From: Lactobacillus sp.
GTDB taxonomy: Bacteria > Bacillota > Bacilli > Lactobacillales > Lactobacillaceae
Reading direction: 5' to 3'
DNA length: 44,244 nucleotides
Assembly (NCBI RefSeq): GCF_014803895.1
Contig: NZ_JAAVAU010000001.1
Span: forward strand, 20,823 to 65,066
Position numbers and translations under genes: made by a program
The notes under the pieces: generated by a model
Database searches by the model: none
What the model was told of the DNA's origin: nothing
What the model saw: only the letters and a program-made list of their open reading frames with translations
Part shown: piece after piece, positions 8,921-17,383 of the stretch
Position numbering within the stretch: the first letter of the stretch is position 1
Layout of the letters: each line of letters begins with the position of its first letter

Positions 8921-9883
8921 ATGTGGAAAACGGTTTTACGTAGAATCCTGATCATGATCCCACAATTGATCATCCTTAGTATTTTGGTTTTCCTTTTAGC
9001 CAAGATGATGCCAGGTGACCCATTTACTGGAATGATCAATCCTAATTCTGACCCTAAAACCATTGCACGTTTAAGACAAGAATATGGTTTAAATGATCCT
9101 GTTTGGGTTCAATATACTCGTTGGTTTGGTAATTTATTACATGGTGATTTGGGTCAATCATATATTCAGAAGGTTTCTGTTTCATCCTTGATTTGGGATC
9201 GTGCAGTTAATACTTTCTGGTTATCATTATTGACTGTTGTTTTGACTTATTTAATTGCTATTCCTTTGGGTATTTCTGCTGGTCGTCACCAAGACCAATG
9301 GCAAGACCAAAGCATTCAAATTTTTAACTATATTACATTTGCTATTCCAGCATTTGTGTTCTATATCTTAGGATTATGGCTCTTTGGTTTTACTTTAGGT
9401 TGGTTCCCAATTTCAGGATCTGTTAGTGGGGATGTTAACCCAGGGACATTTGCTTATGTCTTGAGTAGGTTACAACATATGATTTTACCAGCCATCTTGT
9501 GTGCTTTGATTACTACCACTTCCACTGTTCAATATTTAAGAACTGGTATTGTTGATAACAAAGTGGAAGATTACGTAAGAACTGCTAGAAGTAAAGGTGT
9601 TCCAGAAAATGTCGTATTTAATAAGCATATTTTAAGAAATTCACTTTTACCAATTGCTGCATTTTTTGGTACTACTATCACTGGTTTGCTTTCAGGTTCA
9701 ATGGTTATTGAAACTGTCTTCTCATACCCTGGTATGGGTAAGTTGTTCCTTGACTCAATTAGTCAACGTGATTACACAACTTTAACTGCTTTAATCCTTA
9801 TCTTTGGTATCTTGACTTTGGTAGGTAACTTATTGTCAGATATCATCATGAGTATCATTGACCCTAGAATTAGAGTTAAGTAG
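8921..9883 (+). CDS. oppB: oligopeptide ABC transporter permease OppB
   Basis: A 320-residue membrane protein with an N-terminal helix (about 10-28), the extracytoplasmic MPGDPF segment usual in OppB, and about five further helices. The EAA-type loop that contacts the ATPases is visible as YVRTARSKGVPENVVFNKHILRN-like sequence (about 218-240). AGGAGGGAGAATAG stands before the ATG. It forms the pore with OppC. Confidence 0.95.
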   Translation: MWKTVLRRILIMIPQLIILSILVFLLAKMMPGDPFTGMINPNSDPKTIARLRQEYGLNDPVWVQYTRWFGNLLHGDLGQSYIQKVSVSSLIWDRAVNTFWLSLLTVVLTYLIAIPLGISAGRHQDQWQDQSIQIFNYITFAIPAFVFYILGLWLFGFTLGWFPISGSVSGDVNPGTFAYVLSRLQHMILPAILCALITTTSTVQYLRTGIVDNKVEDYVRTARSKGVPENVVFNKHILRNSLLPIAAFFGTTITGLLSGSMVIETVFSYPGMGKLFLDSISQRDYTTLTALILIFGILTLVGNLLSDIIMSIIDPRIRVK

Positions 9884-9900
9884 GAGGGAAGGAGTTAAAT

Positions 9901-10815
9901 ATGGCTAAAGAAAAAGAAAATAAAAATACTGAGTCAACTAAAAAGCCTTCTCTTCCACCATCTGGTTTTAAGGTTGTTGTAAGAGAAATTATTCATGATA
10001 AAATTGCAATGGCAGCTTTTATCATCATTGTTTTAATCTTGTTGGCAACTTTTGTTGGTTCATTATTCCTAAATGGACAAAGTGTTACTGAAATTAATAT
10101 TGCTGATGCTTACTACGGTTGGGGAGAAGCTGGTCACTTATTAGGTACTGATGATGGTGGTCGTGATATTCTTAAACTTTTAATCGTTGGTGGTAGAAAC
10201 TCAATCTTAATTGGTCTTGCAGTTACTTTGATTACTGAAGTATTTGGTTTAGTTATTGGTTTAGTTTCTGGTTACTATGGTGGTACTGTTGATGCAATTA
10301 TTATGCGTATAGTTGACTTCATTCAGATTTTGCCACAAATGCCAATCATTATTGTTTTGACTACTGTTCTTCCAAACTACAACGCTGTAACTCTAGTATG
10401 GCTAGTTGCCATGTTTGGTTGGACTACAACTGTAAGATATTATCGGAGTTTTATCTTATCACAACGTGGTCGTGATTATGTGTTAGCATCAAAAACTTCT
10501 GGTTCCTCCGATCTTAAGATTATGTTCCGTGAAGTTTTACCTAACATTACTTCAATGATTATCATCGATGTTGTTTTGACGGTTGCTGGTAACATTGGTA
10601 TTGAAACAACTTTATCTTTCTTAGGTTATGGACTACCAACTACTACACCATCACTTGGTACTTTAATTGGTTTTGCAAATGATCCAGTTAATGTTACTAC
10701 TAGACCATGGTTATGGTTGCCTGCAACTGTTTTGTTATTGCTCATTTCATTGAGTATTAACTATGTTGGTCGTGCTCTCCAAAGAGCTGGGGATGCTCGT
10801 CAACGTGAAAGTTAA
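9901..10815 (+). CDS. oppC: oligopeptide ABC transporter permease OppC
   Basis: A 304-residue permease. It has a hydrophilic, Lys/Glu-rich N terminus (1-35), a first helix near 38-58, the LLGTDDGGRD segment that marks OppC/DppC, and further helices. The EAA loop is YVLASKTSGSSDLKIMFREVLPN-like (about 197-220). AGGAGGGAAGG precedes it. It closes the translocator operon; a terminator follows and the binding-protein genes have their own promoters. Confidence 0.95.
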   Translation: MAKEKENKNTESTKKPSLPPSGFKVVVREIIHDKIAMAAFIIIVLILLATFVGSLFLNGQSVTEINIADAYYGWGEAGHLLGTDDGGRDILKLLIVGGRNSILIGLAVTLITEVFGLVIGLVSGYYGGTVDAIIMRIVDFIQILPQMPIIIVLTTVLPNYNAVTLVWLVAMFGWTTTVRYYRSFILSQRGRDYVLASKTSGSSDLKIMFREVLPNITSMIIIDVVLTVAGNIGIETTLSFLGYGLPTTTPSLGTLIGFANDPVNVTTRPWLWLPATVLLLLISLSINYVGRALQRAGDARQRES

Positions 10816-10828
10816 TTTGAATTTTATT

Positions 10829-10865
10829 AAAAAGCATTCTGCATTTAAGCGGAATGCTTTTTTTG
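10829..10865 (+). terminator. terminator after oppC
   Basis: Stem AAAGCATTC / GAATGCTTT followed by a T-run. It separates oppDFBC from the oppA genes. Confidence 0.85.
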
Positions 10866-11043
10866 TATAAATTACATTAAATAGTGAAAATTAAGAAGTT
10901 TTTCTTAATAATCGTTATATAATACTTTTATAGCAATAGGTAGTAATGAATCGTTTTTAGTATATAGGATATAATATCTAATATAATTTAGAAGTAATTA
11001 TTAAGTTAAATTAAAATAAATTAAATATTTTTAAGTAAATTAC

Positions 11044-11082
11044 TTGCTTAAATTAGAATGTGATGATAATATTTAATCATCA
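11044..11082 (+). promoter_or_regulatory. oppA1 promoter with a dyad over the -10
   Basis: TTGCTT (11044-11049), 17-nt spacer, TAATAT (11067-11072). The -10 lies inside a dyad, TGATGAT (11061-11067) / ATCATCA (11076-11082), placed where a repressor would block polymerase. The roughly 180 nt upstream are very AT-rich and hold a perfect small hairpin, ATTAAGAA / TTCTTAAT (10890-10909); nothing else was recognised there. Confidence 0.5.
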
Positions 11083-11116
11083 ACTTGATCCAGTAAAATA
11101 AATGGGGGAAATAAAT

Positions 11117-12871
11117 ATGAAAAAGGCCAAATTATTTGGAAGTTTAACGTTACTTTCTGGTGTTGCTTTAACTTTGGCTGCATGTGGAAATAATAATACG
11201 TCAAGCTCAACTACTGATGTAAATAAACTTAAGTCAAGTACTCCTGAAAAAGCTACTAAAAAGGGTGGTACAGTAACTGAAGCTATTGAAACTGATACTC
11301 CATTCACTGGTATCTTTTCGAATGAATTATCAACTACTGCAATAGATACTCAGGTTATGGCACCAGCCAATGAAACATTATTTGATACTGATGATACTTA
11401 TCAGTTTACTAGCAGTGGTCCGGCAACAATTAAAATTGATAACAAAGCCAAAACCGCAACGATAGAAATTAAAAAAGGCGTGAAATGGTCTGATGGCAAG
11501 CAAGTGGTTGCCAAAGATTATGAGTATGCTTACGAAATTATTGCCAATAAGGATACTAATTCACAACGTTATACAGATAGTTTGGCTAATTTAGTCGGTT
11601 TAGAAGAGTACCACGATGGTAAGGCTAAGACAATTTCTGGTATTGAAATGCCTGATGGTGAAAATGGTCGTAAGATTGTGCTTCACTTTAAACAAATGAA
11701 ACCAGGAATGAAGTTTAGTGGTAGTGGTTATATTTGGGAAAGTGCAGTTCCATATCACTACTTAAAAGATGTTTCATTTAAGAACCTTGAGTCTTCAGAT
11801 AAGGTAAGAAAGAATCCTATTTTCTTTGGTCCTTATAAGATAAGCAAAGTTACTCGTGGTCAATCTGTAACTTTTGTACCAAATAAGTACTACTGGCGTG
11901 GAACACCTAAATTGGATAAGATTACTTTTTCAGTAATTACTCCTAACTCAGCAACTCAAGCTATTAAGTCAAATAAATTTGATATTGCAGATGTAGTTAA
12001 CTCCCAATGGGAAAATGTTAAGACTGCTAAGAATGTTAACTTTGTTGCTAGTGTGCCATTAGCTTACTCATACTTAGGGTTTAAAGTTGGTAAGTGGGAT
12101 TCTAAGACAGGCAAGAATGTTATGAACCCTAACGCTAAGATGAATAACAAAGCGCTTCGTCAAGCAATTGCTTATGGTATGAATGTTGCTCCAGTGGTTA
12201 AGCGTTATACTCATGGCCTTACTTTCCAAGTTCCTACTTTGATTCCTAAGCAATTTGGTGCTTACTATGATTCATCAATTAAGGCTTACACTCAGAACTT
12301 AAAGAAAGCAAATAAACTTTTAGATGATGCAGGTTATAAAAAGAAGGGTAAGTGGCGTGTTCAACCTAATGGTAAGCCATTAACTATTTATTTGGCTGCT
12401 ATGACGGGTAACTCAACTCAAGAACCAATTATCCAAAATTATATCCAACAGTGGAAGAAGTTAGGCTTAAATGTTAAGTTAACTGGTGGTCGTTTGATGG
12501 AAATGAACTCATTTTACGATAAGGTTCAAAATGACTCTAAAGATGTTGATATGTTCTTAGCTGGTTGGTCATTATCTTCTGAACCATCACCAAATGACTT
12601 ATATAATGAAAAAGCTCCATTTAACTTTACTCGTTTTGTAACTAAGAAGAACACCCAATTATTGCAAGAAATGGATTCTACTAAGGCCTTTAATAAGTCT
12701 TACCGTATCAGTAAATTCCATGAGTGGCAAAAGTACATGAAAGAAGAAGCATATGTAGTTCCAACTACTAATGCTTACACTGTAACTGCTGTTAACAATA
12801 AGTTAACCGGTTACTCAACTAAGCCATCTAAAGCAAACTCACTTTGGTACAATATTGGTTACGCAAAATAA
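11117..12871 (+). CDS. oppA: peptide-binding lipoprotein OppA (copy 1)
   Basis: A family 5 extracellular solute-binding protein (584 residues from ATG 11117) that captures oligopeptides for OppBCDF. It has a lipoprotein signal peptide with lipobox LAAC, so Cys23 is lipidated and anchors it to the outer face of the membrane. SBP family motifs include KWSDGKQVVAKDYEYAYE, ALRQAIAYGMN and DEVDMFLAGWS-like segments. GGGGGAAA stands before ATG 11117; an in-frame ATG at 11102 lies before that Shine-Dalgarno and is rejected. Two further paralogues follow downstream. Confidence 0.93.
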   Translation: MKKAKLFGSLTLLSGVALTLAACGNNNTSSSTTDVNKLKSSTPEKATKKGGTVTEAIETDTPFTGIFSNELSTTAIDTQVMAPANETLFDTDDTYQFTSSGPATIKIDNKAKTATIEIKKGVKWSDGKQVVAKDYEYAYEIIANKDTNSQRYTDSLANLVGLEEYHDGKAKTISGIEMPDGENGRKIVLHFKQMKPGMKFSGSGYIWESAVPYHYLKDVSFKNLESSDKVRKNPIFFGPYKISKVTRGQSVTFVPNKYYWRGTPKLDKITFSVITPNSATQAIKSNKFDIADVVNSQWENVKTAKNVNFVASVPLAYSYLGFKVGKWDSKTGKNVMNPNAKMNNKALRQAIAYGMNVAPVVKRYTHGLTFQVPTLIPKQFGAYYDSSIKAYTQNLKKANKLLDDAGYKKKGKWRVQPNGKPLTIYLAAMTGNSTQEPIIQNYIQQWKKLGLNVKLTGGRLMEMNSFYDKVQNDSKDVDMFLAGWSLSSEPSPNDLYNEKAPFNFTRFVTKKNTQLLQEMDSTKAFNKSYRISKFHEWQKYMKEEAYVVPTTNAYTVTAVNNKLTGYSTKPSKANSLWYNIGYAK

Positions 12872-12891
12872 CAATTTATTTCATATTTTTT

Positions 12892-12919
12892 TAAAAGCTA
12901 TCCATCAGGATAGCTTTTT
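12892..12919 (+). terminator. terminator after oppA1
   Basis: Stem AAAAGCTATCC / GGATAGCTTTTT with a short loop. Confidence 0.85.
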
Positions 12920-12962
12920 CGTGTACAATAATTCTGTTTGGTTATTTTATAATGGAGGAATT

Positions 12963-14721
12963 ATGAGGAAGAAAAATTTAATTAGTTCTTTATTGACCTT
13001 TTCTGCTATTGCTTTAACTTTGACTGCAAAAAGATAATACTACTAAAAATGTTAGTTCTAGTATGTTTAAGAGTGCTGTTCCAGCTAAAGCTGTTAAACA
13101 AGGTGGTAGTATTAATGTTGCACTTGAAAGTGGCTCACCGATCACTGGGATTTTTCTTAATGAATTAGCAACTAATAAAACTGACTCTGAAGCTATACAA
13201 TTTGGTAATGAACCGCTTTTTAAATTTAACAATAATTATCAATATGTTAAGGGTGGAGCTGCAGATATTACTTTTAGTAGAAAAAATAAAACTGCTACAA
13301 TTACTATTAATCCTAAACTTAGGTGGTCAGATGGTAAACCAGTTACTGCTAAAGATTATGAATATGCCTATGAAATTGTTGCTAATAAAGCTAGCCAATC
13401 AGTACGGTATAATAGTAAATTAACTAACTTAAAGGGTTTAGCAGAGTATCATGATGGCAAAGCCAAAACTATTTCTGGTATTGAAATGCCTGACGGTGAA
13501 AATGGTAAGAAAGTGATTTTGCATTTTAAGCAAATGTTACCAGCAATGAATCAAATTGGTAGTGGTTATATTTGGGGATCAGCAGCACCATATCATTATT
13601 TGAAAAATGTACCGTTTAGTAAGTTGATATCAAGTGACAAAGTTAGAAAACATCCTTTATTCTTTGGGGCTTATAAGGTAGATAAGGTAGATAAGGTAGT
13701 TACTGGTGAATCAATTACTTGGAGTCCTAACAAGTATTATTACCTCGGTAAACCAAAGCTAGATAAAATTACTGTTAATGTGATTTCTCCTAATACTGCT
13801 ACTCAAGCTATCAAGGATAAGAAATTTGATGTTATTAATGTCATTAACTCTCAATGGGAAAATGTTAAAAATACAAAAGGCATGAACTTTATTGCTAAGA
13901 TTCCATTGAGTTACACTTATCTAGGTTTCAAAGTAGGTAAATGGGATGCCAAAACTGGCAAAAATGTAATGAATCCCAAAGCTAAGATGAATAATCGTGC
14001 TCTACGTCAAGCCATTGCGTACGGAATGAATCAGGATCAAGTCTATAAGAAGTATAGTCATGGCTTGACTTTTAGAGTCCCTACTTTAATTCCAGCTCAG
14101 TTTGGTAACTACTTTGATAAAAATATTAAAGGTTACACTTATAACCTCAAAAAGGGTAATGAACTATTGGATAAAGCAGGTTATAAGAAGAAAGGGACTT
14201 ACCGTGTCCAGCCTAATGGTAAGCCACTAATCATTACTTTAGCAGCAACTACTGGGCAAGAAACAATTATCCAAAATTATATTAAGCAGTGGAAGAAGTT
14301 AGGATTAAATGTAAAATTATATACTGGTCGCCTGATGGAATCTAATGCGTTTACGTCTGCAGTTCAAAGTGATAACTCTAAAATTGATATGTTTATGAAT
14401 GGCTGGTCTTTATCTTATGATCCATCTCCAGCTGTTTTGTATAGTGAGAGTTCACCGTTGAATTGGACACGTTTTGTAACTAAAGAAAATAATAAATTAC
14501 TTCAAGAAATTGATTCTCAAAAAGCATTTAATAATAATTATCGGGTTAAAAAATTACATGAATGGCAAGCTTATATGAATAAAGAGGCTTATGTTGTACC
14601 AATGTATAATTCTTACACAATTACTGCTGTTAATAGTAAGTTAACCGGTTATTCATTAGAACCATCTAAGGATATGGGCTTAGGTTATCCTAATTGGTAT
14701 TACGTGGGTTATGCAAAATAA
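12963..14721 (+). pseudogene. oppA: oppA copy 2, frameshifted in the lipobox
   Basis: GGAGG and ATG 12963 begin a signal peptide (MRKKNLISSLLTFSAIALTLTA) that runs into TAA at 13035-13037 just where the lipobox Cys should be. The rest of the binding protein continues in the next frame and reads to 14721 without interruption. Compared with copies 1 and 3 (GCATGTGGA / GCTTGTGGT), about 5 bases coding Cys-Gly are missing near 13026-13030, shifting the frame. The body is otherwise full-length and similar to copies 1 and 3. A 9-bp triplet repeat (13673-13699) adds three residues (VDK). Translation from internal ATG 13063 would give a 552-residue protein without a signal, so a transport role is unlikely unless the frame is restored by slippage or phase variation. 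Confidence 0.8.
13673..13699 (+). repeat. 9-bp tandem repeat, three copies
   Basis: ATAAGGTAG occurs three times in a row inside oppA copy 2, encoding repeated VDK. The paralogues lack the extra three codons. Confidence 0.85.
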
Positions 14722-14754
14722 GATATAAAATATCTGCAGAGGTAGTCGATGGAA

Positions 14755-14783
14755 TTGCTTTCATTAGGTTAAGATGCTAATAT
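14755..14783 (+). promoter_or_regulatory. oppA3 promoter
   Basis: TTGCTT (14755-14760), 17-nt spacer, TAATAT (14778-14783): the same two hexamers and spacing as the oppA1 promoter. The predicted transcript starts downstream of ATG 14774, which supports ATG 14822 as the start. Confidence 0.55.
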
Positions 14784-14821
14784 ATAAAGGTCAACTTGTT
14801 CATTTTTTGGAGGAAAATTAT

Positions 14822-16588
14822 ATGAAAAGAGCCAAATTATTTGGTACTTTAACTTTACTTTCAGGACTAGCTTTAACACTAGCTGCTTGTGGTAATAGTA
14901 ACAGTAATAGTCAAACAACTGATACTACTAAGTTTAAGAGCGCAGTTCCATCTAAGCCAACTAAGAAGGGTGGCAATGTGACTGTTGCCGTGGAAACTGA
15001 TACTCCATTTACTGGTATCTTTCTTAATGAATTATCTACTAGTGCAACTGATACTGAGGTTAGTCAGTATGGTAATGAAACCTTATTTGCAATGAACGAT
15101 ACCTATGGTTATGTAAAGGGTGGTCCAGCCGATATTAGTATTAATAAAGATGCTAAAACGGCTACTATCACTATCAATCCTAAACTTAAGTGGTCAGATG
15201 GTAAACCAGTTGTAGCAAAAGACTATGAGTATGCTTATGAAATTATTGCTAATAAAGATACAGCTTCTCAACGCTACACATCAAGTTTAGCTGAGCTTGA
15301 AGGTTTAGAAGAATATCATGAAGGTAAGGCAAAGACTATTTCTGGTATTGAGATGCCAGATGGTGAAAATGGACGTAAGATTGTACTTCATTTCAAAGAA
15401 ATGAAACCAGGTATGACTCAAGCTGGTAATGGCTATATTTGGGAAAATGCAGTACCTTACCACTACTTAAAGGACATTCCATTTAAAAAGTTAATTTCAA
15501 GTAACAAAGTTCGTAAGAATCCAATTTTCTTTGGTGCTTATAAGATTAGTAAGGTAACTCGTGGTCAGTCTGTAACTTGGGTTCCTAACAAGTACTACTA
15601 CAAGGGTCAACCTAAACTTAATAAGATTACGGCTTCAGTTATTTCGCCAAATTCAGTTGCTCAATCAATTAAGAGTAGAAAATATGATGTTGCTGCTGTG
15701 ATTAACTCTCAATGGCAAAATATTAAAGATACTAAGAATACAAACTTTATTGCGACTGTTCCGTTGCAATATAGCTATCTTGGTTTTAAGGTTGGTAAAT
15801 GGGATTCTAAAGCTGGAAAGAACGTAATGAATCCAAAGTCTAAGATGAATAATCGTGCCCTTCGTCAGGCTATTGCTTATGGTATGAATGTAAACGAGGT
15901 TTATAAGCGCTATACTTATGGTCTTTCATTTAGAATTCCTACTTTAATTCCTAAGCAATTTGGTGATTACTATGATAAGGATCTTAAGGGCTATACTTAT
16001 AATATTAAGAAAGCCAACGAATTACTTGACAAAGCAGGTTATAAAAAGAAAGGTACTTACCGTGTCCAACCTAATGGGAAGCCTTTAACTATTCGTTTAG
16101 CTGCGATGACTGGAAATTCAACTCAAGAACCAATTATTCAAAATTACATTCAACAATGGAAGAAGATGGGATTGAATGTTAAGTTAACTGGTGGTCGATT
16201 AATCGAATTTAATTCCTTCTACGATAAACTTCAAAATGATGCTAGCGATGTTGATATGTTTATTGGTGCATGGTCCCTATCAACTGAACCATCACCTAAT
16301 GATTTATACGGTGAAAAAGCACCATTTAACTACAGCCGTTTTGTAACTAAGGAAAATAATACTTTACTTAAGGATATCGATTCTACTAAGGCATTTAACA
16401 AGACCTACCGTGTTACTAAGTTCCATGAATGGCAAGCATATATGAATAAGGAAGCTTATGTTGTTCCAGTAGCTAATTCTTATGCAATTACTGCGGTTAA
16501 CAACAAATTAACTGGATATTCATTAAAACCATCTAAGAGTATGGGTAACGGCTATCCTAACTGGTACTATGTTGGATATGCAAAATAG
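14822..16588 (+). CDS. oppA: peptide-binding lipoprotein OppA (copy 3)
   Basis: A 588-residue family 5 solute-binding lipoprotein. The signal MKRAKLFGTLTLLSG is followed by the lipobox LAAC with Cys23, nearly identical to copy 1. The same body motifs are present (KWSDGKPVVAKDYEYAYE, ALRQAIAYGMN, FHEWQAYMNKEAYVVP). GGAGG (14809-14813) sits 8 nt before ATG 14822; the frame is open from ATG 14774 but that lies before the promoter's start point. Probably differs from copy 1 in peptide preference; this is inference. Confidence 0.93.
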   Translation: MKRAKLFGTLTLLSGLALTLAACGNSNSNSQTTDTTKFKSAVPSKPTKKGGNVTVAVETDTPFTGIFLNELSTSATDTEVSQYGNETLFAMNDTYGYVKGGPADISINKDAKTATITINPKLKWSDGKPVVAKDYEYAYEIIANKDTASQRYTSSLAELEGLEEYHEGKAKTISGIEMPDGENGRKIVLHFKEMKPGMTQAGNGYIWENAVPYHYLKDIPFKKLISSNKVRKNPIFFGAYKISKVTRGQSVTWVPNKYYYKGQPKLNKITASVISPNSVAQSIKSRKYDVAAVINSQWQNIKDTKNTNFIATVPLQYSYLGFKVGKWDSKAGKNVMNPKSKMNNRALRQAIAYGMNVNEVYKRYTYGLSFRIPTLIPKQFGDYYDKDLKGYTYNIKKANELLDKAGYKKKGTYRVQPNGKPLTIRLAAMTGNSTQEPIIQNYIQQWKKMGLNVKLTGGRLIEFNSFYDKLQNDASDVDMFIGAWSLSTEPSPNDLYGEKAPFNYSRFVTKENNTLLKDIDSTKAFNKTYRVTKFHEWQAYMNKEAYVVPVANSYAITAVNNKLTGYSLKPSKSMGNGYPNWYYVGYAK

Positions 16589-16597
16589 TTTTACTTT

Positions 16598-16628
16598 AAA
16601 GTCATCTCTAAGTGAGATGGCTTTTTGT
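16598..16628 (+). terminator. terminator after oppA3
   Basis: Stem AAGTCATCTC / GAGATGGCTT (with a G-T pair) followed by a T-run; ends the opp locus. Confidence 0.75.
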
Positions 16629-16688
16629 TTGGCTTTTTTCTAAAGGAAAAAATGGGTATAATTAAGAAGTTAAAGAAAGGAAGAGCCT

Positions 16689-17369
16689 ATGGTTACAGAA
16701 GATTTTAAAAAGAATCTTAAAGAAAAATATGGAATTAGTTTTCATAATGAACAACTTTTAGAAAATGCTTTTACACATTCTTCTTATGCAAATGAAAATC
16801 CTGGTACAACTAATTATGAAAAATTAGAATTTTTAGGGGATGCTGTTTTGGAATTAGCAGTATCGGATTATTTATATCGTCATTTTCCAAAATTACATGA
16901 AGGAGAGCTAACTCGTTTACGTTCTAATATCGTTAGAACTGAAGGATTTTCTCAATTTGCAATTGAGTGTGGTTTTCCTTCTCAAATTAATCTTGGGAAG
17001 GGAGAGGAAAAATCCGGTGCGCGTAGTCGTAAAACACTTCTTGAAGACGTGTTTGAAGCCTTTAATGGTGCTTTGTTTTTGGATCAAGGAATGCCAGCGG
17101 TTCAACATTTTCTCCATTTAACTGTTTATCCAATGATTGCTGAAGGTGATTTTGATGATTCGCGTGATTATAAGACTGAATTACAGGAACGTTTACAGGT
17201 TAATGGATCAGTTAATATTAAGTATGAAGTAATTGATCAAGATGAAGCCAAGCCGATGTTTAAAGTTCAATTATTTGTAAACGGTGAACCTAAAACTACA
17301 GGTAAGGGTAGAAATAAAAAGATGGCGGAACAGCAAGCCGCATCTCAAGAATTAAAAAATATTAAATAA
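16689..17369 (+). CDS. rnc: ribonuclease III
   Basis: A double-strand-specific endoribonuclease for rRNA and mRNA processing. In 226 residues it has the signature NYEKLEFLGDAVLEL (43-57) with catalytic Glu/Asp, a second acidic cluster at TLLEDVFEAFNGAL, and a C-terminal dsRNA-binding domain (about 155-225, ending GKGRNKKMAEQQAASQEL). AAAGGAAGAG precedes the ATG, and a TATAAT stands at 16657-16662. It heads the rnc-smc-ftsY operon. Confidence 0.96.
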   Translation: MVTEDFKKNLKEKYGISFHNEQLLENAFTHSSYANENPGTTNYEKLEFLGDAVLELAVSDYLYRHFPKLHEGELTRLRSNIVRTEGFSQFAIECGFPSQINLGKGEEKSGARSRKTLLEDVFEAFNGALFLDQGMPAVQHFLHLTVYPMIAEGDFDDSRDYKTELQERLQVNGSVNIKYEVIDQDEAKPMFKVQLFVNGEPKTTGKGRNKKMAEQQAASQELKNIK

Positions 17370-17383
17370 GAATAGGTGAGATT

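Noticed and set aside
12855..13037. A 60-aa ORF beginning inside oppA1
   Set aside because: Chance frame running through the oppA1 terminator into the signal peptide of oppA copy 2; the true start is ATG 12963.
11117..16588. The three oppA copies as a repeat array or mobile element
   Set aside because: They are full-length diverged paralogues with separate promoters and terminators; no transposase or terminal repeats.
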